DNA of 28,647 bases from contig JBCDJJ010000043.1 in the NCBI GenBank assembly GCA_038747915.1, forward strand, positions 1 to 28,647. Reading direction: 5' to 3'. Under the pieces are notes generated by a model that was given only the letters and a program-made list of their open reading frames with translations, was not told the DNA's origin and searched no databases. Origin of the DNA: JBCDAP01 sp038747915 (lineage in GTDB: Bacteria; Planctomycetota; Phycisphaerae; Phycisphaerales; UBA1924). How positions within the stretch are numbered: the stretch's first letter is position 1; each line of letters begins with the position of its first letter. The position numbers and the translations under genes are program-made. Below are positions 14,850 through 22,596 of this stretch, one piece after another.

Positions 14850-15836
14850 ATGGCTGCACTCCGCCCCGTGCTCGCGGCGCTCCGCGACATCAAACTCGCG
14901 CACACCGTGTTCGCACTGCCGTTCGCGCTGCTCGCAGCCTTCCTCGCCCGACCACTCCAACCAATCTGGGACGGCCCGCCCCCCGAAGAGGGCGCGCTCG
15001 ACTCGCTCCGGGGCATGAACACGCCCGACCGGTACGAAACCGATTGGCGGTCCTTCTCCCTCCAACTCGTGCTCATCGTGCTGTGCATGTTCTTCGCCCG
15101 CACCTGGGCGATGCTCGTCAACCGCCTCGCGGATGCGACGTTCGATGCCCAGAACCCACGCACCGCTGGACGCGCTGTCGCGGCCGGCACGCTCTCCCCG
15201 CGCACAGGGTGGCTCATCGCGCTCACCAGCGCTGCTGCGTTCTGGCTCACCACCCTTGTCTTTCTCGCCTTCAGCAACCCCTGGCCGCCGATCCTGGCAC
15301 CAGTGGCACTGATCTGGATCGCGTTGTACGCCTACACCAAGCGGTTCACAGCGCTCTGCCACCTTTTCCTCGGCGCGGCACTCGCGATCTCCCCGGTGTG
15401 CGCCGCGATCGCCGTCGATCCGAGCGCCGTGCTCTCGTTCTCCAGCCCGACGCTCGTCTCGCTCCTCTTCCTCTCCGCCTTCATTACCTGCTGGGTCGCC
15501 GGCTTCGACATCCCCTACGCCCTGGCCGACATCGACATCGACCGCACGCTCAACCTGCATTCGATCCCCGCGCGCTTCGGCGTCGCGCGAGCCCTGGTGA
15601 TCAGCCGGGCTCTTCATGCCCTCGCCATCGTCGCGCTGGTCGCCTTCGCGGTGCTCGCCCCGCCGCTCGGCCCCATCACGCTTGTCGCCGCGGGCGCCGT
15701 CGCCGGGCTGCTGTTCTACGAGCACCTCGTGCTGGCCCGGCGCGGCGTCGCCGGCCTACCCATCGCGTTTTTTACGGTGAACGGCGTCATCTCCATCCTG
15801 TTCTCCGGTGCAGCCATCATCGACACGCTCGTCTAA
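14850..15836 (+). CDS. ubiA: UbiA-family aromatic prenyltransferase (UbiA/MqnP-like)
   Basis: UbiA enzymes attach a polyprenyl chain to an aromatic acid in the inner membrane during quinone synthesis. The 328-residue protein has both aspartate-rich motifs that hold magnesium and the prenyl diphosphate: NRLADATFD (91-99), followed by RTAGRAVAAG, and D220-xx-Y-xxx-D227-xxx-D231 in the second half. Several membrane helices surround them. A hydrophilic insert at about residues 40-68 (PPPEEGALDSLRGM and onward) is longer than usual between the first two helices. Because UbiX is close by, and planctomycetes commonly make menaquinone by the futalosine route, an MqnP role is possible. A 4-hydroxybenzoate role cannot be excluded. 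The gene follows lctP by 47 bases on the same strand. No strong ribosome binding site is visible. Confidence 0.88.
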   Translation: MAALRPVLAALRDIKLAHTVFALPFALLAAFLARPLQPIWDGPPPEEGALDSLRGMNTPDRYETDWRSFSLQLVLIVLCMFFARTWAMLVNRLADATFDAQNPRTAGRAVAAGTLSPRTGWLIALTSAAAFWLTTLVFLAFSNPWPPILAPVALIWIALYAYTKRFTALCHLFLGAALAISPVCAAIAVDPSAVLSFSSPTLVSLLFLSAFITCWVAGFDIPYALADIDIDRTLNLHSIPARFGVARALVISRALHALAIVALVAFAVLAPPLGPITLVAAGAVAGLLFYEHLVLARRGVAGLPIAFFTVNGVISILFSGAAIIDTLV

Positions 15837-15900
15837 CCCACGCGAGCGGTGAGCGCATCCCGGTCGCACGGACACGCGCCGCGGCCCGTACCCTTTCCTC

Positions 15901-16443
15901 ATGGCCGACCCCGCCCCCGACTCCCCGACCATCCGCGACGCCCAGGACCGCTTCATCGACACCTGGGGCCGCATGGGCTCCGCCTGGGGCATCTCGCGCA
16001 CGATGGCCGAGGTACACGCGCTGCTCTACATCACCGGCGCTGCCATGAACACCGACGAGGTCATGGAGCGACTCGAGATCTCGCGCGGCAACGCCTCCAT
16101 GTCGCTCCGCTCGCTCGTCGAGTGGTCGCTCGTCCGCCGCGTGCACAAACGCGGCGACCGCAAGGAGTACTTCGAGGCCGAACCCGACGTGTGGACCATC
16201 TTCCGCACCATCGCAGCGGAACGAAAGAAGCGGGAGCTCGACCCCGTCGTCGGCTCGCTCTACGAGATCCGCGACCTCACCGCCAAACTCCCCAAGCGCG
16301 ACAAAGCCGCCAAGACACACAACGCCCGCCTCGACGGCATGCTCGAGTTCATGCAAACGCTCGACACGCTCTCGAGTCAGGTCGTCTCACCAGAGGGCAA
16401 GGGACTCAAGCTCGCGCTCACACTGCTCTCCAAAGCCGTCTAG
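15901..16443 (+). CDS. GbsR/MarR-like winged-helix transcriptional regulator
   Basis: The 180-residue product is a single-domain winged-helix protein of the GbsR type. A helix containing TWGRMGSAWGISRTMAEVHALLY precedes the DNA-binding part: NTDEVMERLEISRGNASMSL is the helix-turn-helix, and SLVRRVHKRGDRKEYFEAE is the wing. The C-terminal helices (about 105-180) should form the dimer. GbsR proteins in Bacillus control glycine betaine synthesis, but planctomycete members are not tied to that pathway. It lies 64 bases after ubiA on the same strand and may be in the same transcript, so control of the quinone or lactate genes is possible. No ligand site is evident. A double-hairpin repeat follows 60 bases after the stop. 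Confidence 0.82.
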   Translation: MADPAPDSPTIRDAQDRFIDTWGRMGSAWGISRTMAEVHALLYITGAAMNTDEVMERLEISRGNASMSLRSLVEWSLVRRVHKRGDRKEYFEAEPDVWTIFRTIAAERKKRELDPVVGSLYEIRDLTAKLPKRDKAAKTHNARLDGMLEFMQTLDTLSSQVVSPEGKGLKLALTLLSKAV

Positions 16444-16503
16444 AGCAGACCAAGTCAACTCGTCTCGCCAGTCTCAGCGGTGGATCGACCGACTCCGGGA
16501 CCT

Positions 16504-16581
16504 GGGTGCCACTGGCGGCTGGCCCGCCAGTGTTCAAGGGCTTTGGCGTTTGCACTGGTGGGCAAGCCACCAGTGGCACCC
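16504..16581. repeat. Double-hairpin (REP/BIME-like) repeat, copy 2
   Basis: The 78-bp element has 29-base arms that are inverted copies of each other at 26 of 29 positions (by hand), separated by a 20-base spacer. Each arm also folds on its own (CACTGGCGG/CCGCCAGTG; CACTGGTGG/CCACCAGTG). The ends are perfect inverted GGGTGCCACTGG. It lies between the regulator gene and the stop of the phosphoesterase gene and may also act in termination. Confidence 0.8.
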
Positions 16582-16675
16582 GCGACGAATTGACTTGGAA
16601 CGCACTAAGGCACCCGGCGCACGATCCGAAGCCGAAGCCGAGGAGCCGCGCGACGAAGCGTCTGGCACCGGCCAA

Positions 16676-17845
16676 CTACCTCAACTCGATCAACGACACC
16701 TCCGGCACACAATTGAACCGAACCCGCGGCGAGTGCATCCGCTCCACACCCACACCGCGCGACACGTACACACGGTTCCCGTTCACCTCGTGAAGCCCGC
16801 CGCCCGCCACCTTGCGCGGCACCCGGCTCGCACGCAAGATCGGCCCGTACCACGGGATCTTCACCTGCCCGCCGTGCGTGTGGCCCGCGACGGTCACATC
16901 CGGCCGAGCGCCCCCGGGCAGCACGAGCACCGTGTCCGGCGAGTGACTCACGAGCACCACCACATCGTCATCCTCGACGAGCGTGGCCATGCGCGCCAGT
17001 TCGTGCGGTGCGCTCCGCGCTGTGAGCGCGAACCCCACACCGAACACATACACCCGCCGCCCCCCCACTTCGACGCGCCCCGGCTCGCTGTACCGTAGGT
17101 ACTCCACACCCGTGCCATCGATGAGCGCACGGTCGTTGTACCCGTACTCGCAGTTCCCGGGCGTGAAGAAGGTCGGCGCGATCTCGTGCATCGAGGCGAG
17201 GAACCAGCGGAAGTCGTCCGCGACCTCGTCGAGCGCCGGCTGAAAGTCGGGCCACGTCCGACGGGCGGGCTGAAAGAGGTCGCCAGGGATCACAATCAGG
17301 TCCGGCTGAACATCGCGGAGCCGCGCGAGCACGCGACGCTCCTGAGCGCCCACGCGCCAGTTCTGCACATCCGCCACCACCGCCACACGGATCGGCCGGC
17401 TCGGTCGACGCGCCTGTGTCACCTCCACCGAGGCCCGCTCAACCACAAGCAGATTCGGCTCCACGAACGTCGCCCACAGCGCAACAGGAAGCGGCATCAC
17501 CGCGCACACGCCCAGCACGCGCCCCACACCCACCCACGGCCGCCAACCCGCCTCGCCGCGCACACGCCACAACGCGAACACCACCGAGGCACCCACCAGC
17601 GGCCCCACCACCGCGAGATCGACATACACCAGACTCAGCATCTCGAACGGCGTGAGATCAAACCGCCGACGCACGTACCAGAGTGACCCGACCACCACCA
17701 TCGTCGCAAGCCCGCCGGCCCACACCAGCCGCGCCCCATCGAGTCGACCGCCACGCACCACCACACACACAGCAATCACACCCGCCGCCGCGTGCGCCAC
17801 GCCGAGCACCATCACAAGCCAGACGAACGACATCGACTCCATCAT
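16676..17845 (-). CDS. Membrane-anchored metallophosphoesterase with altered active-site residues
   Basis: Residues 1-130 carry about four membrane helices. Residues 150-389 form a calcineurin-like phosphoesterase domain of the YkuE/YaeI type, which in relatives acts on lipid-linked or other phosphoesters at the membrane. The frame of motifs is present but several residues differ from the classic set. The first motif reads ADVQ (159-161 DVQ instead of DxH), the second GDLFQ (188-192), the third PGNCE (Asn231-Cys232 instead of Asn-His), then SHSPD (His301) and GHTHGGQV (His322, His324). Loss of a metal-ligand His and of the catalytic His suggests changed metal use or reduced activity. I recall planctomycete relatives with DxQ, so this may be a true subfamily. 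The gene follows lysS by 118 bases. The start among ATG codons at 17845, 17842 and 17833 is uncertain. Confidence 0.8.
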   Translation of the reverse strand: MMESMSFVWLVMVLGVAHAAAGVIAVCVVVRGGRLDGARLVWAGGLATMVVVGSLWYVRRRFDLTPFEMLSLVYVDLAVVGPLVGASVVFALWRVRGEAGWRPWVGVGRVLGVCAVMPLPVALWATFVEPNLLVVERASVEVTQARRPSRPIRVAVVADVQNWRVGAQERRVLARLRDVQPDLIVIPGDLFQPARRTWPDFQPALDEVADDFRWFLASMHEIAPTFFTPGNCEYGYNDRALIDGTGVEYLRYSEPGRVEVGGRRVYVFGVGFALTARSAPHELARMATLVEDDDVVVLVSHSPDTVLVLPGGARPDVTVAGHTHGGQVKIPWYGPILRASRVPRKVAGGGLHEVNGNRVYVSRGVGVERMHSPRVRFNCVPEVSLIELR

Positions 17846-17963
17846 CCCCGTGCTACGCCGGCTATCAAAGACAGTTCACACCCCGTATCGCTCACCCACC
17901 CACCATGGCCACCAACGAGCCGCGAGCGCAAGCACCCGGATCGGCGCACCCACACACCACCCC

Positions 17964-19580
17964 TCACCCCTCCAACGGCCGCATCATCGGAAAAAACACA
18001 ACATCACGGATCGACACCGAGTTCGTCAGGAGCATCGTGACGCGATCGATCCCCATCCCCATCCCGCCCGCCGGCGGCATGCCAACCTTGAGCGCCTCGA
18101 CAAAGTCTGTGTCGTACGTGCGGAAGGTCGACTCCTCATCATCGAGCCCCGCGAGCTGCTCGCGGAACTTCGCCGCCTGCACATCGGGATCGTTCAGCTC
18201 GGTGTACGCCGGCCCGATCTCCATGCCGCCGATGAATAAGTCCCACCGCTCCGCCAGCTCCGGCCGATCGCGCTTCGGCCGCGTGAGCGGGCTCAACGCC
18301 GCGGGATAGTCGAACACGAACGTCGGCCGCGCCGGATCGATCGCCGGTTCGGCCACCTCCTCGAACAGCTCGTTCACGACCAGCACATCGGCCAGCGGCT
18401 CGCCGCTCTCGCCCGATGTCTTGAGCCCGCGCGCCGCGGCATCCGACCGGGCCCGCTCCCCATCCCACATCTCAAAGCCGAGGGCCCGCGAGAACAACTC
18501 CTCGAACGTCACCCGATCGAACGCGCGCCCGTAGTCGATGCTGAGTTCGCCGAACGGCAGCACCAACCCAGTGCCGTCGCTGCTCCCGCCACTCGCCCCG
18601 ACCACCCTCGTCGCAGCACACCGGAGAAGACCCTCCGTGAGCTCCGCCATCGTCTCGTAGTTCCCGAACGCCTGGTACACCTCGAGGCTCGTGAACTCGG
18701 GGTTGTGGCTCCGATCCACACCCTCATTACGAAAATTCCGGCTGAACTCGAAGACGCGAGGCATCCCGCCGACCAACAACCGCTTGAGGTACAGCTCCGG
18801 CGCAATACGTAAGAAAAGATCGACATCGAGTGCATTTATATGTGTGATAAACGGTCGTGCTGCGGCACCACCCGCCTGCGACTGCAGCACCGGCGTCTCC
18901 ACTTCTAAGTAGTCACGCCGCTCGAGTTCACCACGAATCGCCGACACAATCCGAGACCGCGCCACGAACACATCCATCGCCTCGGGGTTCGCGTACAGGT
19001 CGACATACCGCTTGCGGTACCGCAGCTCTTGGTCCTGCAGACCCGCCCACTTCTCGGGGGGTGGTGCGAGACTCTTGCTCCCCATGCCCACCGAACTCGC
19101 CCACACGGTGACCTCGCCCTTCTGCGTCTTGCCGAGTCGTCCTTCGACCCAGATCACGTCACCAAGGTCAACCTTCTTCGCCACCTTGAACCCGGGCGCC
19201 GCCACATCTCTCTTGCTTGCTGCAATTTGCAAACCCACATCTGTGTGATCTCGTACTTGCATCCACACAAGTGAGCCATTGTCGCGATGCAAGATCACAC
19301 GACCCGCAACTTTCACCACTGGACGATCGTCAATAAACGCCGGCCAGCGCTCCTCGGGGTCGCCACTCTTCTTGGCATCGCGACGTGCGCGATCGGTCTC
19401 CTGGAACGCCACATCCGCACCCTCGTCGTACGCCGCGCGCGCCGCGGCAAGCGCCATCAGCCCGTCGACCCGCTCGCCGTACGGCTCGACGCCCAGCTCC
19501 GCGATCGCCGACCGATTCGCCCGCCGCTGCGCCTCGAGCGGATGGATCGCCGCACCCTCGGTGTTCGTTTCAGTATCCAT
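17964..19580 (-). CDS. lysS: Lysyl-tRNA synthetase, class II
   Basis: The enzyme charges tRNA-Lys in the cytosol. The start at 19580 gives 538 residues; an upstream in-frame start at 19622 would add an unlikely leader. Residues about 86-170 form the OB-fold anticodon-binding domain (VAGRVILHRDNGSLVWMQVR). The class II core follows: motif 1 ends EVETPVLQ (226-233), motif 2 is FRNEGVDRSHNPEFTSLE (283-300), and motif 3 is GMGMGIDRVTMLLTNSVSI near the C-terminus. The N-terminal extension (about 75 residues) and an insert near RVVGASGGSSDGTG make it longer than the common 490-510. Two stretches of the gene are unusually AT-rich (18801-18852 and about 19205-19320) although the protein motifs there are normal. 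It diverges from the SRPBCC gene across 68 bases. Confidence 0.95.
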   Translation of the reverse strand: MDTETNTEGAAIHPLEAQRRANRSAIAELGVEPYGERVDGLMALAAARAAYDEGADVAFQETDRARRDAKKSGDPEERWPAFIDDRPVVKVAGRVILHRDNGSLVWMQVRDHTDVGLQIAASKRDVAAPGFKVAKKVDLGDVIWVEGRLGKTQKGEVTVWASSVGMGSKSLAPPPEKWAGLQDQELRYRKRYVDLYANPEAMDVFVARSRIVSAIRGELERRDYLEVETPVLQSQAGGAAARPFITHINALDVDLFLRIAPELYLKRLLVGGMPRVFEFSRNFRNEGVDRSHNPEFTSLEVYQAFGNYETMAELTEGLLRCAATRVVGASGGSSDGTGLVLPFGELSIDYGRAFDRVTFEELFSRALGFEMWDGERARSDAAARGLKTSGESGEPLADVLVVNELFEEVAEPAIDPARPTFVFDYPAALSPLTRPKRDRPELAERWDLFIGGMEIGPAYTELNDPDVQAAKFREQLAGLDDEESTFRTYDTDFVEALKVGMPPAGGMGMGIDRVTMLLTNSVSIRDVVFFPMMRPLEG

Positions 19581-19648
19581 CGCTCGATCGTACCGATCGC
19601 TGGCATCACCCTTGACCCACACCTGCGTGCGATGGCACGCTTGGTGTC

Positions 19649-20107
19649 ATGAAACCCATCGTGCTGACCGAATCAATCGCGGCCCCGCCGGAACTCGTCT
19701 TCGATCGATGTACCGACATCCCATCGACACCGGACTACATCGCAGCCATCGAGACGATCGAAATGCTCACGGACGGGCCGATCGGCGTGGGAAGCCGGTT
19801 CCGAGAGACACGCATCATGATGGGCAAGCACGCCTCCGAAGAGATGACCGTCACCGCGATCGACCCGCCCCGCTCCTGGACGCTCGAGGCCCACTCGCAC
19901 GGCACCCACTATCTCACCACGACCACCTTCACACCCTCCTCGGGCGGCACCCGCCTCGAGATGTCGTTCACAGGCACACCCCAGAGCATGAGCGCCAAGA
20001 TCCTCGGCGCCTGTCTCGGGTGGATGATGGTCGGATATGTCCGCAAAGCCCTTCAACAAGACCTTGCGGACCTCAAGGCCGCCTGCGAGGCTTCAATAAA
20101 CTCCTAA
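19649..20107 (+). CDS. SRPBCC-family protein (polyketide cyclase/START-like)
   Basis: The 152-residue protein fits the SRPBCC fold. It opens with a beta strand and helix (VLTESIAAPPELVFDRCTDI), continues with IGVGSRFRETRIMMGKHASE, where a conserved Gly/Arg turn precedes paired strands, and has a long C-terminal helix (YVRKALQQDLADLKAACE). Such proteins bind hydrophobic ligands in a deep cavity, and small stand-alone members are mostly uncharacterised. No membrane segment or signal peptide is seen. It is divergent from lysS. The 137 bases after its stop, before pfkA, hold no recognised feature. The ligand cannot be predicted. Confidence 0.82.
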   Translation: MKPIVLTESIAAPPELVFDRCTDIPSTPDYIAAIETIEMLTDGPIGVGSRFRETRIMMGKHASEEMTVTAIDPPRSWTLEAHSHGTHYLTTTTFTPSSGGTRLEMSFTGTPQSMSAKILGACLGWMMVGYVRKALQQDLADLKAACEASINS

Positions 20108-20244
20108 CACACCACTCATGCGCCCCAAGCCGCCTCGTCGATCACACACCCCCTATTTCGGGCGGAGGACGCCGCAGCAGATGCCGAAGCGGAGGACACC
20201 AGGCGAGTCTTCTGACGCCCACCACCCCCAGTACCATCGCGCTC

Positions 20245-21417
20245 ATGACGCACGCCACCAACACTACCACGCTGAAACGCATCGGCGTCCTCACCGGCGG
20301 CGGCGACTGCCCGGGTCTGAATGCGGTCATCCGCGCTGTGGTCAAAGCCGCGATCTTCGACCACGAGTGGCAAGTCTTCGGCATCGAGGATGGTTACCTC
20401 GGCCTGATCGAGAACCGCATCCGTCAGCTCTCCGCTGACGATGCCTCAGGCATCCTCACCCGCGGCGGCACCATCCTCGGCACCTCCAACAAGGCCAACC
20501 CCGCCCGGTACTGCACCGGCGTCGCCGACGACGGCACCCCGATCTTCGAAGACCTCACCGCCACCTGCCTCCGTCACATCAAGGCTCGCGAGCTCGACGC
20601 CATCGTCGCCATCGGCGGCGACGGCACCATGTCCGGCGCCGCGAACCTCATTAACCACGGCGTCAACATCATCGGCGTCCCCAAGACTATCGATAACGAT
20701 CTCGTCGGTACCGAGATCACCTTCGGCTTCCAGACCGCGGTCGACATCGCGACCGACGCCATCGACCGCATCCACACCACCGCCGCCTCGCACCACCGCG
20801 TGATGATCGTGGAGGTCATGGGCCGCAACGCCGGGTGGCTCGCGCTGCATGCCGGCGTCGCCGGCGGGGCCGATGTCATCCTGATCCCCGAGATCCCCTA
20901 CTCCCTCGATGCCATCACGGCCTATATCGAGCGCCGGCGAGCCATCGGTCGCCACCACACGATCGTCTGCGTCTCCGAGGGCGCCGCACCGCTCGGCGGT
21001 GAACAGATCGTCTCCAAGCACGACCCGACCTCGCCCGACCCGATCCGCCTCGGCGGCGTCGGAGAGCACCTGGCCGGGCAGCTCGAACGCACCACCGGCC
21101 AAGAAACCCGATGCACCATCCTCGGCCACGTTCAGCGGGGCGGCTCGCCCGTCGCGGCCGACCGCATCCTCGCCACCGAGTTCGGCCACCACGCCGTCCG
21201 GCTCCTCGCAGCCGGTGAACGCCACCGCCTCGTGGCCCACCGCGAGGGCCGTGTGACCGATGCGCCGATCCTCGCCGCTGCCGACAAGCAACGGACCGTG
21301 CCGCCGGACGACCCGCTTCTCGCTGCAGCCCGAGCCGTCGGCACCTGCCTCGGTGACGAACCGCCGACACCCGACGTCCCGGCCCCGCACCACGCACCGG
21401 CCGCCGAGGCAACCTGA
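20245..21417 (+). CDS. pfkA: 6-phosphofructokinase, group III type, probably ATP-dependent
   Basis: The enzyme phosphorylates fructose 6-phosphate at C1 in glycolysis. The ATG at 20245 gives 390 residues; longer in-frame starts upstream read into non-coding DNA. Motifs are GVLTGGGDCPGLNAVIR (residues 14-30), AIGGDGTMSG (122-131), VPKTIDNDL (145-153), MGRNAGWLAL (192-201) and GHVQRGGSP. The residue matching E. coli position 104 is Gly127 (GGDGT), which goes with ATP. The residue matching position 124 is Lys147 (PKTIDND), usual in PPi-dependent and group III enzymes. Gly with Lys is the pattern of ATP-using group III enzymes of actinobacteria. The C-terminal 30 residues are Pro/Ala/His-rich and unlikely to be catalytic. 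The next gene begins 48 bases on, so a shared transcript is possible. Confidence 0.9.
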   Translation: MTHATNTTTLKRIGVLTGGGDCPGLNAVIRAVVKAAIFDHEWQVFGIEDGYLGLIENRIRQLSADDASGILTRGGTILGTSNKANPARYCTGVADDGTPIFEDLTATCLRHIKARELDAIVAIGGDGTMSGAANLINHGVNIIGVPKTIDNDLVGTEITFGFQTAVDIATDAIDRIHTTAASHHRVMIVEVMGRNAGWLALHAGVAGGADVILIPEIPYSLDAITAYIERRRAIGRHHTIVCVSEGAAPLGGEQIVSKHDPTSPDPIRLGGVGEHLAGQLERTTGQETRCTILGHVQRGGSPVAADRILATEFGHHAVRLLAAGERHRLVAHREGRVTDAPILAAADKQRTVPPDDPLLAAARAVGTCLGDEPPTPDVPAPHHAPAAEAT

Positions 21418-21465
21418 GCCGCATCCGGACCGCGATCACACCCACGCTGGTACCGTGGTCGCCTC

Positions 21466-22596
21466 ATGTCCACCGCGATCACCATCGAGGCGCTCGCCAA
21501 GACCTACCCCCCCGCTGCCGGCCGCCCCGCGACCCACGCGGTCGACCGGGTCTCGCTCACCGTCGAGCCCGGCGAACTTTTCTTCCTGCTCGGCCCCTCC
21601 GGATGCGGCAAAACCACGCTACTCCGCATGGTCGCGGGCTTCATCGACCCCACCGGCGGCCGCATCCGCTTCGACGACCGCGACGTCACGCACACGCCCG
21701 CCAACCAGCGCGACACGGGCATGGTCTTCCAGTCCTATGCGCTGTGGCCGCACATGACCGTGCGCCAAAACGTTGCCTTCGGCCTCGAGATCCGCAAACT
21801 CCCCCGCGCAGAACGGAACGACCGCGTCGACGAGGCCCTCGCCGCGGTCCGCATCACCGAACTGGCCGATCGCAAGCCCACCCAGCTCTCCGGCGGTCAG
21901 CAGCAGCGCGTCGCCCTCGCCCGCGCCCTCGTCATCCGCCCCACCGTCCTCCTGCTCGACGAGCCGCTCTCCAACCTCGACGCCAAACTCCGAGCCGACA
22001 TGCGGACCGAGATCCGCCGCATCTGCAAAGACGCCGGCACCACCGCCCTCTATGTCACGCACGACCAGAAAGAAGCCCTCGCCATCGCCGACCGCATCGC
22101 GGTGATGCGCGATGGCCGCCTCGCGCAAGTGGGCACGCCAGAACAGATCTACCGCCGCCCCACCTCCCGATTCGTGGCCAACTTCCTCGGCGAGACCAAC
22201 TTCATCGATGCCACCGTCCACCACACAAGCAACGGCCAGGCCCACCTGGACTGCCCGGGCGGCCAACTGCACGCGACACTTATTGATGAAAATGATATAT
22301 CAATTTCAATAAACAGTCGCGCAGTGTGTTGTATCCGGCCCGAAGCACTGCGCATGTCAGAGTCGGTCGACGGGGGGACTGGGCTGGCCGGCACCGTGAC
22401 CCATTCGGTCTATCTCGGCGAGATCACGATGCACACCATCGAACTCGCCCGGGGCATGATGATCCACGCAGCCGAGCATCATCCTAAGCCCGGCTCACGA
22501 GCCGGTCAGCGTGTGCATCTGCGGGTCGAGCCCGATGATGTCACGATCATCGAGGCTCACGCGGGAGAGCCGGTCGTCGCTGGTGTTGCTCCCTGA
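21466..22596 (+). CDS. ABC transporter ATP-binding protein (MalK/PotA-like), no permease nearby
   Basis: The 376-residue protein is a complete nucleotide-binding subunit of an importer-type ABC system. It shows Walker A GPSGCGKTT (43-51), the Q-loop at Gln89 (VFQSYALWPHM), the signature LSGGQQQRVALARAL (141-155), Walker B VLLLDEP (161-167) and the switch His199 (YVTHD). After residue 240 comes a C-terminal TOBE-type domain (FLGETNFIDATV, then RVHLRVEPDDVTII at the end), as in ATPases for sugars, polyamines, glycerol phosphate or iron. No permease or binding-protein gene is adjacent. A stretch at 22279-22320, coding for residues about 272-285, is strikingly AT-rich with rare ATA codons. The last 40 bases overlap the histidine kinase gene, which is read from the other strand. 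Confidence 0.92.
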   Translation: MSTAITIEALAKTYPPAAGRPATHAVDRVSLTVEPGELFFLLGPSGCGKTTLLRMVAGFIDPTGGRIRFDDRDVTHTPANQRDTGMVFQSYALWPHMTVRQNVAFGLEIRKLPRAERNDRVDEALAAVRITELADRKPTQLSGGQQQRVALARALVIRPTVLLLDEPLSNLDAKLRADMRTEIRRICKDAGTTALYVTHDQKEALAIADRIAVMRDGRLAQVGTPEQIYRRPTSRFVANFLGETNFIDATVHHTSNGQAHLDCPGGQLHATLIDENDISISINSRAVCCIRPEALRMSESVDGGTGLAGTVTHSVYLGEITMHTIELARGMMIHAAEHHPKPGSRAGQRVHLRVEPDDVTIIEAHAGEPVVAGVAP

